A stretch of 64,000 nt of DNA. It comes from Massilia forsythiae (lineage in GTDB: Bacteria > Pseudomonadota > Gammaproteobacteria > Burkholderiales > Burkholderiaceae_D). Shown here in pieces: positions 9,101 to 16,825 of the stretch; the stretch's first letter is position 1, and each line of letters starts with the position of its first letter. The stretch covers positions 2,542,001 through 2,606,000 of the forward strand of contig NZ_CP051685.1 in NCBI RefSeq assembly GCF_012849555.1, given 5' to 3'. The notes under the pieces were generated by a model. That model worked only from the letters and a program-made list of their open reading frames with translations, ran no database searches and was not told the DNA's origin. The translations under genes and the position numbers were made by a program.

Positions 9101-11475
9101 CGAGTTTCAAGACACAGATGACGACGCAGATTATCAAACAGCAGCTCGCTCAATCTGGTGCGGTGTGCTGGGCTAAGACGGTACAACACCTTGTGATCTG
9201 CGAATGCATCAGTATCCGCGGAAAACTCGTCCAGGCCACGGTAGCGGATGGCTAACAAACCCAGCTGATCAAGATTGGGGTTGTTATACCGCCAGCCTCT
9301 TCGCAGGTCGCGCAGCAAGCGATACGCGATGATGAAGCGCAGGGTGCGCTGTGCCTCTTGACGTGCCAGACCCATCAGTTTGGGAGAGCGCAGGTATTCC
9401 ACCAAGATGCTCTGCTCGACCTGTTGGAAGCCGAGCGCTTTGAAAACGGCATCAGCGAGTTGCTCTTCGTTGAGCACGCCAGCGTTGTCCTGCAGGGCAC
9501 CAATCAGGCCCGAACGCAGGGTCAGCACGAAGATGAAGTCGTTGAAATGCCCCGCCTGCAAGGCGGCATCCTGCCGGTTGTCGGTGAACCCTAGAAGTTT
9601 GCGTGGGTCGGGTTGCCCAGGCGACGGATCGGGCAAAGCGAAGAGCTGTTGCAGGGCACTCAGCGCAATCATGGTAGTGGCCGAGGATCGTCCCTCACCG
9701 GACAGGCTGGATAGGCGGTTAGCATCCTTGCCATGTGCCTCATGCACCACGCCACAATTCAGGCAGAAGCGGAATTTGCCTGGAATGAACCAGAAATCCT
9801 CACCCGACCCGTCGTGTCCTTGAGGGTCTACGGCCACCCGATAGGGGATAGCCTTTTTGTAGGCTGGCTTGACCTTCGGCTCTTCGCGACTCAGGTCCAG
9901 CCAAGCCTCAGGTAGATCGTCGATCTCGCCGCCATACTGCTGCCCGCCTTTCGTTGGGCAGAGAAACCCGTAGCTGGTGTCTTCATTGTCATCTGCGCTG
10001 ACGTCGTCGATCTCTCTAGGAAGATAGGTGAGTGGGCGTTGCCCAGACTGCCACACGGGCAGGTACTCTTGGCCGCAATCCCGGCAAAAGTGAGCGGGAT
10101 ACAGATATACGCCTTCATTTTGCCGAGCTGGCGCGAAGCGTTGCGCATCTAAGGTGATGTGCCGCTGACCTGAGGCCTCCAGCGTGGTGAGCACCTTGCC
10201 GGGGCCGCTGATGAATTGGTGCAGCTTGAAGGCAAAGGGCGGGCGCCCTTGAGGTGTTCGTACCTCATGGGCGGCCACCAGAAACTTTTGCAATGCCACT
10301 CTAGCCAGCGCCACATCGCACTTGGCGTCCAGCGCTAAATTCTCGCTGGCGACCTGAAGTGTCTTCGGCTTGGCTCGTCTTGGGGGTTCGTGATCGGGTA
10401 GTTCAATTCCAAGGTTGAGCTCAACCCAGATGGACAATGGATCGCGCTGAAATGCTTCAAAGTCTGGCCACGCGAACTGCTCGCGCATGACGGCGGCTGG
10501 CAATTCGGCGGCAACGGCAGTGACATCTCTAAGCGGGTTCGTGACGCGCTCTAGCGTTTCGCCAATCACATCGTGCTCACTGATCCGGGCGCCAAAAAGT
10601 TTGGCAGCTACCTCGGCCACGGTGCGATTGCGATCTGCCTGAGTGCCCGCGCTCGACATGGTTGCGGATGTGCCAATACACACAAGCTTGTCGGCCTTGA
10701 GCCGTTCGCGTAGCCGACGAACGAGCAAGGCCACATCGGCTCCCTGCCGGCCCCTGTAAGTGTGCAGTTCATCCAGCACTAAAAATTCCAAGCCTTCGCA
10801 ATGGTCCACTACCCTGCGATCCACATCATCGAAGCGGGTTAGGATGTACTCCAGCATCATAAAGTTAGTGAGCAGAATATCTGGCGGGTTGTCCGCTATG
10901 GCATCGCGCTCAGACTTTTTTTCCTGGCCTGTATACCGGGCGACGGTGAATGGGCGTTGATCCGATCCGTAGCCATGGAGGAACTTGTCAAGTTCTTCCA
11001 GTTGACTGTTTGCCAATGCGTTCATCGGATAGATGACGATGGCCCGTGTGCGCGCATTACTCCCTTCTGACTTGGCTTTGATGATGCGGTCAATGATGGG
11101 GATGAAGAAAGACAGTGACTTGCCGGACCCTGTCCCAGTTGTCACGACATAACTTTGGCCTGCCTGCCCCTTGGCGAGAGCCTGCAACTGATGGGCGTAG
11201 AGGTGGAGCGGTTGCGGATGACCTTCGGGCTTCCCAACCTGAAAGACATCTGCGCATAGGGGATGCAACACACCTTCCAAGGCCAACGACTGAACGGTGC
11301 CTTTGCGCTGGTAGTTGGGATTAATCTGAACCAGGGGCTCGGGCCAATAGCGACCATCCTGATACTGGCGCTCAACTTCCTTTTGGATGTCATCTGCAGC
11401 AATGCGAACAAAACTGCGAGAGAAGTTGCTGTAACGGTCAACCAACTGGTTACGAAACTGAAAAACGTCATCCAC
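6172..11475 (-). CDS. Giant DEAD/DEAH helicase with DUF1998-type C-terminus (DrmA/DrmB- or DruE-like)
   Basis: The 1767-aa protein has Walker A GTGSGKS at residues 114-120, DELH at 235-238, CIGTSATMS, and a second RecA lobe with QRSGRAGRSG near 1040. Several cysteine pairs suggest zinc binding: CRDCG near 467, CLNCG near 575, CSQCG and CENC near 1340-1360, and CEAGCYQC near 1617, the last typical of DUF1998/MrfA-like helicases. In DISARM these parts are usually two proteins, DrmA and DrmB; DruE of Druantia is a single long DUF1998 helicase. The start has AGGAAGAGAAG upstream and lies 21 bp after the remnant of a Fic gene. DNA unwinding or translocation in phage defence is inferred. Confidence 0.85.
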   Translation of the reverse strand: MDDVFQFRNQLVDRYSNFSRSFVRIAADDIQKEVERQYQDGRYWPEPLVQINPNYQRKGTVQSLALEGVLHPLCADVFQVGKPEGHPQPLHLYAHQLQALAKGQAGQSYVVTTGTGSGKSLSFFIPIIDRIIKAKSEGSNARTRAIVIYPMNALANSQLEELDKFLHGYGSDQRPFTVARYTGQEKKSERDAIADNPPDILLTNFMMLEYILTRFDDVDRRVVDHCEGLEFLVLDELHTYRGRQGADVALLVRRLRERLKADKLVCIGTSATMSSAGTQADRNRTVAEVAAKLFGARISEHDVIGETLERVTNPLRDVTAVAAELPAAVMREQFAWPDFEAFQRDPLSIWVELNLGIELPDHEPPRRAKPKTLQVASENLALDAKCDVALARVALQKFLVAAHEVRTPQGRPPFAFKLHQFISGPGKVLTTLEASGQRHITLDAQRFAPARQNEGVYLYPAHFCRDCGQEYLPVWQSGQRPLTYLPREIDDVSADDNEDTSYGFLCPTKGGQQYGGEIDDLPEAWLDLSREEPKVKPAYKKAIPYRVAVDPQGHDGSGEDFWFIPGKFRFCLNCGVVHEAHGKDANRLSSLSGEGRSSATTMIALSALQQLFALPDPSPGQPDPRKLLGFTDNRQDAALQAGHFNDFIFVLTLRSGLIGALQDNAGVLNEEQLADAVFKALGFQQVEQSILVEYLRSPKLMGLARQEAQRTLRFIIAYRLLRDLRRGWRYNNPNLDQLGLLAIRYRGLDEFSADTDAFADHKVLYRLSPAHRTRLSELLFDNLRRHLCLETRYLDPVEHDKARTSGHTYLTERWAFAPDENLETGRYLILGKRPEYKGKPRTDLVTGGARSRLLRLVKASSFWQDTVFAGEVKHWKDPEWVELIEAMLRAAGNYGYVQKHAIDTQLAGWRLNAAALDWCLTSDQALGDDSRVNTFFRELYLSVADLLRLPSHPLFEFEAQEHTAQIDAPRRQLLEQRFRYTDKDRNDWSQNPAHEAPLERLPVMFCSPTMELGVDISALNTVYLRNMPPTPANYAQRSGRAGRSGQQALVVTYCAALSPHDQWFFHHANDMVHGVVRAPTLDLANRDLVDSHLQAVWLASTQTPLDASIAPMLDLDQPGKPLKQSYQDAFNSPGVRERALRSAQRVVEQLLPDLNGSHWFTTEHVQQVIERAPQQLSGALERWRVLFDATRQQMNMADQIVKSHTASHAERQNAQRRYGDAARQYDVLLKSGNSQNTDFYTYRYLASQGFLPGYNFPRLPLMAWIPARGGQTTNGKDDEGSMVSRPRFLALSEFGPRSLIYHQGRMYRVVRAKLNVGNADHISGNSQLSTITSLVCSQCGYGHLGEPGGGQPLVNRCENCDALLTETDWVRELYRIETVETLPVERISINDEDRQRQGFELQTTYRFLPGPDGKIQKQKADVLQSEGVLAELSYAPAARIWRINRGWRRRKDKEQLGFYINPITGTWSKQDAPNAGDDNGNDDALMDKVPNQRIVPFVEDHRNLLIMAPVHVLPLEAMATLQAALKRGVEMTFQIEESELVAEPLPKLDERRALLFYEAAEGGAGVLTRLANDSASLALVAQNALRLLHHRDPADRIWRIEDLPALEETNDLGNHICEAGCYQCLLSYFNQPDHEHINRRNPEALKLLVAMANAQVKLRPSDDSLPVRQIDTTGAKPTDDAPQARWLAALHQAGFTTPDALNIPVNQGAATAAAQYKAARALVFLSPLDDATAASLQDKGWQVLDFSEPEHWSKRFAEHPAVFGSAS

Positions 11476-11496
11476 GGTTCTTCTCTTCCTTGTCTT

Positions 11497-12560
11497 CTAT
11501 ATGGGCATGTGACGCGCCAAGGGCCACGGCGGCCCTGCAGAAGGTGATGGCCGTTTGCGCTGCCATTTTGCACCTCTGCCTTTACCATTTAGTTCAATCA
11601 ATCCTTCAGCCTTCATGGCGCGCAAAATCACCCGCACCATATCGCGGTTGACGCCAAGAGCGGCCTCCTCAATTTTCGAGCTAGAGAAGGATAGCTGGCG
11701 CTTGAGAATTTCCATGCGAACACGGTCGCCCCTACCTCCGCGCCCGCGTTCGATGGCGCCCACCCGTTGTTCAAACTGTTTGTAGGCGCGTAAGACGACG
11801 CCCTAGCCCAGAAGTAATCCAGCCACGGCGATGTTGTGGGCTGCGCCGTGCCAGGGCTGCGAGCTGGCCTCCAGCGTCTCGTAGTAGCTTTCTTTCGATT
11901 CCTCCAAATGCGTTCCAGGCATATGAAGTGCTCCAAGGTGTAGTCGAAGTAATAGAGCTGCGGTGTCAACAGTCTCTCCATGCGTCCGTTGCCATCCGGG
12001 AACGGATAGTTGCAGAGCAAGTCAAAGACGACAAGCAGGACCAGCACCAACGGCCAGCCAAACGTTGCTCCAGCCCCGTGCGGTAGCGCGCAAGCATGTC
12101 GGTCATCGCCATGAGCGTTAGATGCGCGACCACCGGCTGAAATTGGATGCGTAAACTGTCATCAGGGTAGCGCTCGATGGTGTCGTTGTTGGTCGCCTTC
12201 CAGTTCCCGCCTGGTTGGGGCATGTAGCGATACAAGATGCCGTGGAGTTGCAACACGGTGCCTTCCGAGAACGGCATATGGCCCCTGCTTTCATGTATCA
12301 GGCTCAACGTGTCGCGGTCGCCTGCCACCTCTTGTTCTGATCGGCTCTGCGGCGCGGTGTTTCTGAGCACAGGTGACTTGAGTCGGTGCGCTGCGCCGAC
12401 CACGCCCTTCAAGCAGCTCGAAGACTAGGTCGACTCCACCACAGCCACTTGGCGCAGGTTGCTCAAGATCTCGGGCGCCTTTGCGACATAGAGTTGCTGC
12501 ATGCCCCAGTACTCGCCCGGGGCACGCAGGTCGCCGACTGCTGCGTATTGAAACGTAGCT
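11497..12560 (-). pseudogene. Fic/DOC-family AMPylase-like gene, decayed
   Basis: Pieces of a Fic protein with a C-terminal winged helix are readable in order but in three frames. An N-terminal part (MQQLYVAKAPEILSNLRQ from 12502) ends at a TAG near 12425. A middle part (MPFSEGTVLQLHGILYRYMP) spans about 12412-12055. The Fic motif region reads CNYPFPDGNGR near 12010, so the catalytic His of HPFxxGNGR is Tyr. The C-terminal helix-turn-helix (IEEAALGVNRDMVRVILRAMK) is at 11497-11763. Several independent lesions plus the His-to-Tyr change argue for real decay rather than a single base-calling error. It ends 21 bp before the giant helicase, so it was probably the first gene of that operon. The 5' boundary is approximate. 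Confidence 0.8.
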
Positions 12561-13127
12561 TGGCTTGTAGTCGGGCGAGGGCAGGTGCATGCAGCATTTT
12601 CCAGGCAGCAAAAAAATGGGGTAATGCTACTGTAAATTGGAGTATTTGTCTTCGTTGTTACCCCAATAAGTCAACCAATATCACATTCTTTGAGCCCGCA
12701 GAGCGGGAGGGCGCCAAGCCTGGAATTCGGGCCTTAAGAAGGCAGCTCGCGCTTTAGTCAACGGCCTTGCCTTGAGGTTCAAACTACAAAGCCGGATGCT
12801 AAGACAGGGGCAATTCTGGGGGGCGGCGGGCATCCGAGGGGCATCTTCCGAGGGCGGACGGTTGAGAATGCTCCGCCCCCCGATACCCGCCATTTCCGCT
12901 TAGAGTCCCATCAGTCACCCAATAACTTACAAAAACAATACGCTACACGCTTCGGCTTGTAAGCCGGTTTGTATCTGCTTATCGTGACGCCCTCTTCCTG
13001 TCTACTTGTAGCTACCGGAACCGTATTGAGATATCTGCCACTAACGCCGCGTCGGCGAGGGACGCAAATAGATACATCGGGATGCATGCGCCGAACTCGG
13101 ACTGAAGCATCCGTGTGTGTATTTTGT
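12561..13127. other. Intergenic region without a recognisable gene
   Basis: This stretch lies upstream of the Fic remnant and downstream of the XRE gene. I see no credible reading frame. It contains a G-rich run (GGGGGGCGG near 12818) facing a C-rich run (CCGCCCCCC near 12872), which could form a hairpin. It should hold the promoter of the helicase operon, but no convincing -35/-10 pair stands out. Confidence 0.4.
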
Positions 13128-13370
13128 CTATAGCCCGGCTTTGATCATGAGGGCACCCAGCGTGCTCCCTAAAGCCTCAGCAATTCGGACAAGGTGCAGC
13201 AACCCAGAATTTTGCTCTCCGCGCTCGATTGCGCCGAGATAGGAGCGGTCTATGCCACTTCGATGAGCAAGCTCTTCCTGTGACATCGTCCGCTCAGCAC
13301 GTAGGGATCGGACGGCTCGACCAAATGCTACAAGCGCTGTGTCTGAAGTGTGTGGGGAGCGACTTGGCAT
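13128..13370 (-). CDS. XRE-family helix-turn-helix regulator
   Basis: This 80-aa single-domain Cro/C1-type DNA-binding protein matches HTH_3 along its length. The helix-turn-helix core runs from about residue 29 (MSQEELAHRSGIDRSYLGAIERGEQN) and the C-terminal helix closes the domain. Small solitary XRE proteins of this size commonly control restriction or mobile-element genes. It is divergent from the unknown gene at 13490, and a TTTCCT-N8-AGGAAA dyad lies between them. It could repress itself, the divergent gene or the helicase operon to its left; the sequence does not decide which. Confidence 0.8.
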   Translation of the reverse strand: MPSRSPHTSDTALVAFGRAVRSLRAERTMSQEELAHRSGIDRSYLGAIERGEQNSGLLHLVRIAEALGSTLGALMIKAGL

Positions 13371-13432
13371 CCCGTGATGTTCGGGGTAATATCATCCGCT
13401 TTCCACGGGCAATCTTCCCCATTAAAGATAAA

Positions 13433-13500
13433 TTTCCTTGATGAACAGGAAACTTTTTTTTGTTCGATCTCGTTGACGTTTCTTATCAAATGACTATGTT
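13433..13500 (+). promoter_or_regulatory. Candidate promoter and operator between the XRE gene and its divergent neighbour
   Basis: A dyad TTTCCT-N8-AGGAAA lies at 13433-13452. Downstream is a sigma70-like promoter, TTGACG at 13473-13478, 16 bp, then TATGTT at 13495-13500, reading rightwards. Their order suits repression by the divergent XRE protein. The -10 overlaps possible start codons of the neighbouring gene, so either that gene starts further downstream or the promoter call is wrong. Confidence 0.3.
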
Positions 13501-13900
13501 AGATAACAAAATTCTTATCACGATTTCCGCGCGCACAGAGCAACCACCGGCGGTAGACGCACAGGCGCTGCACGAAGAGGCTGCCGGCTACATTGCCCAC
13601 TATGTGGCGACTCGTGGCAATGCAGGGGCGAACGTACATGATCCGGCTCATTCTCCTGTCGAGGAGCCGAAAACGCCCCCAACCGCCGGTACGCCGCCCG
13701 CAGAGATGAAATCCGCGCCGAAACCGTGGGAGAACGCTACGGAACAGCCCCGCGGGCTCAACTTCCAGCCGGATGCGACGCTGCACGCCAAGATGAATTG
13801 GGTGTGCGATAACGTGCCGAAGATGTCGCGCCTCCGAATCCTGCGCGAGGGCGCGACCCTGTTGTGCGACTACCTCGTTGACAAGCACTACAAGGAATAG
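13490..13900 (+). CDS. Hypothetical protein with basic C-terminal region
   Basis: The frame encodes about 136 aa from this ATG; an earlier ATG at 13460 and a later one at 13496 are also possible and no clear ribosome binding site decides. The N-terminal third is ordinary (ILITISARTEQ), the middle is proline-rich and disordered-looking (EEPKTPPTAGTPPAEMKS), and the C-terminal 45 residues look folded (MNWVCDNVPKMSRLRILREG). No family is recognised. It is divergent from the XRE regulator and is followed 53 bp later by a small lipoprotein gene in the same direction. Confidence 0.5.
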   Translation: MTMLDNKILITISARTEQPPAVDAQALHEEAAGYIAHYVATRGNAGANVHDPAHSPVEEPKTPPTAGTPPAEMKSAPKPWENATEQPRGLNFQPDATLHAKMNWVCDNVPKMSRLRILREGATLLCDYLVDKHYKE

Positions 13901-13953
13901 CCCCGCTCGGAAAATTTTTGCTGTTCGTCTTTGACAAACGTAGAGGAGAAAAT

Positions 13954-14223
13954 ATGCAGTTGAAGAATACGTTGTTGGTGGTCGCGTTAGCGGGCTGTGC
14001 ATCTACTACCGGCGTCATCTCGACGGGGGCAAATCAGTACATGATCTCCCGGGAAGACAACGGCCCGACTGCATCGCTCGGCAGCCTCAAGGCGGCAACA
14101 ATGAAAGACGCTAGTGCGCACTGCGCTGCGCAAGACAAGACGATGCAGATTCTCCGCGAGACCGATACGCCGCGTTCGCTCGGCCAGTTCCCGCAGACTA
14201 CGCTCCACTTTACTTGTATATAA
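13954..14223 (+). CDS. Small putative lipoprotein
   Basis: This encodes 89 aa. A hydrophobic signal with a lipobox, VVALAGCAS, places the acylated Cys at about residue 16. The mature part is short, with two Cys (CAAQDKTMQI and the C-terminal FTCI) that could form a disulfide. An AGAGGAG ribosome binding site 7 bp upstream of the ATG fixes the start. Similar small lipoproteins are common in betaproteobacterial genomes without known function. The mobile-element context gives no clue to its job. Confidence 0.65.
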   Translation: MQLKNTLLVVALAGCASTTGVISTGANQYMISREDNGPTASLGSLKAATMKDASAHCAAQDKTMQILRETDTPRSLGQFPQTTLHFTCI

Positions 14224-14283
14224 GTTCCTGCGCGCTCTTCACACCTAGTAGCCGAGCAAGTGGCACAACGCTACCATGACGTT

Positions 14284-15030
14284 ATGACGCGCTACGCCCC
14301 GCCATCGGTTCATGCCTGCCCAGGCTGCAACGCCTTCTTCCTACGCCATCGCTTTCGCAGCATGAATTTCTACGCTACCTGAGACTGGTCCGATGGCAAG
14401 CCGACCGCGTTCTGGGCGAACGGGCCCTTGGTCCGGTGCAGGGCTTGCGCGGCACTGTTCTGGGTTGACGACATCGAATCGGTTGGCATCATGCCGGAAA
14501 GACCATTCCCGATGGGCCGTTTGCGACGGGCATGGCTGCACTGGAGCGGCGACCCGACAGGTGAGTTGCAGGGACACGAAGAATGGGACGAGGCCATGAG
14601 TACATGGGGCACTGCGCGGCATGTGGACTATGCTGGCTTCGACGACGTAGTGCACGTGTTGTCACGGTCGAAAGGCGTGAGTTTCAACTGGGTGCTGTGG
14701 CTGAGGAAGCGCATCTGGTGGGACCTGAACGACCGCTATCGCAGGCGAGCCGATGGCTCGCCTTGGCCTGGCTTGCCTAACTGGCCAGTGGCGGCAGAGC
14801 GGAAGAACATGGAGGTCATGCTACACATGCTGCAGGACGGCGAGGCTAGACCGGGGTGCATGATCCAGCAAGGCGAATTGCTACGCTTGCTGGGCCGTTT
14901 CGACGAAGCCATTGCTGTGTTGAGGGCAGTGCCGGTGGATGGTCATAGCGAAGTCAGGGCGGTAAAAATTGAAAAACTCGCACGAGGTTGTGATTCACTG
15001 GTCCGGGAGCTAAGCCGCCCGACTTGGTGA
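14284..15030 (+). pseudogene. Hypothetical protein interrupted by an in-frame stop
   Basis: From ATG 14284 the frame reads HACPGCNAFFLRHRFRS and then meets TGA at 14380. It continues in the same frame with DWSDGKPTAFWANGPLVRC and CRACAALFWVDD to the stop at 15030. The parts before and after the TGA look like one N-terminal zinc-ribbon-like domain (CPGC ... CRAC), so the TGA is probably a nonsense mutation or sequencing error. The C-terminal half contains one TPR-like pair of helices (GCMIQQGELLRLLGRFDEAIAVLR). The remaining open frame could still start at 14428, but without the first Cys pair. The function is unknown. Confidence 0.6.
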
Positions 15031-15169
15031 ATCCCGTTTTGAATCGCGTGGCACCGCCGAGGCAGTTGACGCAGGCCGTTGTCTCTTCTGGATGAGCGCC
15101 GAAAAAATTTTTTGGTTTTTCTATGGCGAAAAAATTTTTGACGAAGTAACCGATAAATAATCACGAGCT
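15031..15169. other. Short intergenic stretch with an imperfect direct repeat
   Basis: No gene is visible here. The sequence contains two copies of GAAAAAATTTTTTG or GAAAAAATTTTTG around 15100-15140, separated by about 20 bp. Confidence 0.35.
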
Positions 15170-15480
15170 GGGGGATGGCCTTGCCCTCCCCCCCGTGGGG
15201 GGGCGGGATCTCCGGCCCGCGCCAGGCCGTCTCGACGGCCGCGAGCGCGTCGCGCAGGCGGGCGGCGGGCGTGCCGACGAGCGCCCATACGGCGCTGTAC
15301 TTGCGGCCGAACTTGGACGACGACGCCGGCATCGAGCATGCGACCGAAGGCATTGACGCCCTGTTTGTACGGCAGGCCGGCAGCGGTGGCGACGGTGCGG
15401 CCTTGGATCGGCTCTTGAGCCCGGCAAGGGCCCTCATGATAGCGTCGCGGATTATGCCGGCGCCTCAGGCAGCGCCATAT
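15170..15480 (-). pseudogene. Remnant of a small unidentified gene beside the IS element
   Basis: On the minus strand two frames have to be joined to give a continuous protein-like reading. One gives QGRTVATAAGLPYKQGVN and FGRMLDAGVV, and the other KFGRKYSAVWALVG and ARLRDALAAVETAW. This suggests a frameshifted small DNA-binding-like protein. No start codon with a ribosome binding site survives. The adjacent IS3 element is inserted upstream of it, so the gene may have been displaced from its promoter. I do not recognise the family. Confidence 0.35.
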
Positions 15481-15654
15481 CGAGGTAGAGCTGGACGGCG
15501 GTGCGCACCGTCTTGGCGCTGCGCACGATCACGACCATCCAACCAAAGTCGCGTATGCAAGCCGGTGTAGTCGTGCCGACAGACACGGTAATCCCCCCAC
15601 AAAAAGAGCGCGATCAGAAGTAGAATTTTCTACTTAAGACACAGAAAGCTCTAC

Positions 15655-15921
15655 ATGAAGACGTCCCGCTTTACCGACAGCCAGATTATCGCCATCCTCA
15701 AGCAAGCCGAAGCCGGCAGTCCTGTACCGGAGCTGTGCCGCGAGCACGGCATCAGCAACGCCACGTTCTACAAGTGGCGCTCCAAGTTCGGCGGCATGGA
15801 CGCCTCGTTGATGGCGCGGATGAAGGAGCTGGAGGAGGAAAACCGGCGGCTCAAGAAGATGTATGTCGAGGAGCGTCTCAAGGCCGAGATCGTCGCGGAG
15901 GCGCTCACAAAAAAATGGTAG
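15655..15921 (+). CDS. IS3-family transposase OrfA
   Basis: This 88-aa protein has an N-terminal helix-turn-helix ([16 protein letters not shown] ... [21 protein letters not shown]) and a leucine-zipper-like C-terminal helix ([19 protein letters not shown]), the standard OrfA plan. It binds the IS ends and, after -1 frameshifting on the A7 run at 15909-15915, forms the N-terminus of the full OrfAB transposase. The stop TAG lies six bases past the slippage run. Confidence 0.9.
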   Translation: MKTSRFTDSQIIAILKQAEAGSPVPELCREHGISNATFYKWRSKFGGMDASLMARMKELEEENRRLKKMYVEERLKAEIVAEALTKKW

Positions 15922-16742
15922 CGCCATCTCAGCGGCGAGAGATGGCGCAATGGGCCGTAACAGAACGGTCAGCCACGGTCAAACTGGCGTGCCAGGCGTT
16001 TGGCATCAGCCAGACCTGCTACCGGTACAAAGCCAAGCTGGATGCAGAAAATGGCCTCATTGCCGACTGGCTGGTGCGGCTGACCAACAACCAGCGTAAC
16101 TGGGGCTTCGGGTTGTGCTTCCTGTACCTGCGCAACGTGAAAGGCTTCAAATGGAACCACAAGCGCGTCTACAGGATTTACCGTGAACTTGAATTGAACC
16201 TGCGGATCAAGCCGCGCCATCGCCTGGTGCGCGAGAAGCCGCTGCCGCTGGCAGTGCCGAGCGCGATCAACCAAAGCTGGTCGATGGACTTCATGCACGA
16301 CCAGCTCGCCGATGGGCGCAGCATCCGTCTGTTCAATGTGATCGACGACTTCAACCGCGAAGGCCTAGGAATCGAGGTCGACTTCTCGCTGCCGTCTGAA
16401 CGCGTGATACGTTCACTAGACCGGATCATCGAATGGCGCGGCAGGCCGGAGGCAATCCGATGCGACAATGGCCCTGAATACATCAGCGCCGTGACCTTGG
16501 CATGGGCCGCAAAGCGCGGCATCCGTATCGATTTCATTCAACCTGGCCAACCGCAACAGAACGCCTACGTCGAGCGCTACAACAGGACGGTTCGCTATGA
16601 CTGGCTTGCCCACCACCTGTTCGAAACGCTCGACGAAATCCAGGAGTTTGCCACCAACTGGCTGTGGACCTACAATCACGACCGGCCCAACATGGCGCTC
16701 GGCGGTATTACGCCAAAACAGAAACTTGCCCTTGCCGCTTAA
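15915..16742 (+). CDS. IS3-family transposase OrfB (DDE integrase domain)
   Basis: This is about 275 aa in the -1 frame relative to OrfA. An ATG at 15915 could also start it alone. The rve-type core has its acidic triad in [16 protein letters not shown] and NAYVERYNR. The N-terminal HTH_21-like region includes [12 protein letters not shown] and [17 protein letters not shown]. It is uninterrupted to the stop at 16742, 39 bp from the right end, so the enzyme appears complete. Confidence 0.9.
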   Translation: MVAPSQRREMAQWAVTERSATVKLACQAFGISQTCYRYKAKLDAENGLIADWLVRLTNNQRNWGFGLCFLYLRNVKGFKWNHKRVYRIYRELELNLRIKPRHRLVREKPLPLAVPSAINQSWSMDFMHDQLADGRSIRLFNVIDDFNREGLGIEVDFSLPSERVIRSLDRIIEWRGRPEAIRCDNGPEYISAVTLAWAAKRGIRIDFIQPGQPQQNAYVERYNRTVRYDWLAHHLFETLDEIQEFATNWLWTYNHDRPNMALGGITPKQKLALAA

Positions 16743-16825
16743 CCTCTACTTTTAGCGTGCTCTAAAAATGGGGGGATTACCACACAAGCGTACACCTTAG
16801 CCTTGGGCTGTAGAGAATCGAAAAT

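Larger units (their letters stand above)
15587..16781 (+). mobile_element. Intact IS3-family insertion sequence (IS407-like group)
   Basis: The element is 1195 bp. Both ends carry inverted repeats starting GGTAATCCCCCCA, continuing imperfectly through AGAGC and AAGTAGA. It is flanked by a 4-bp direct repeat ACAC (15583-15586 and 16782-16785), the target duplication expected for the IS407 group. Inside are overlapping orfA and orfB with an A7 slippage run at 15909-15915. Complete ends, an intact target duplication and open transposase frames suggest a fairly recent insertion that may still be mobile. Confidence 0.85.

Noticed and set aside
6172..11475. Giant helicase as a BREX or type I restriction subunit
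   Set aside because: No PglZ, BrxC, HsdS or HsdR neighbour is present, and the C-terminal cysteine pattern is of the DUF1998 type.
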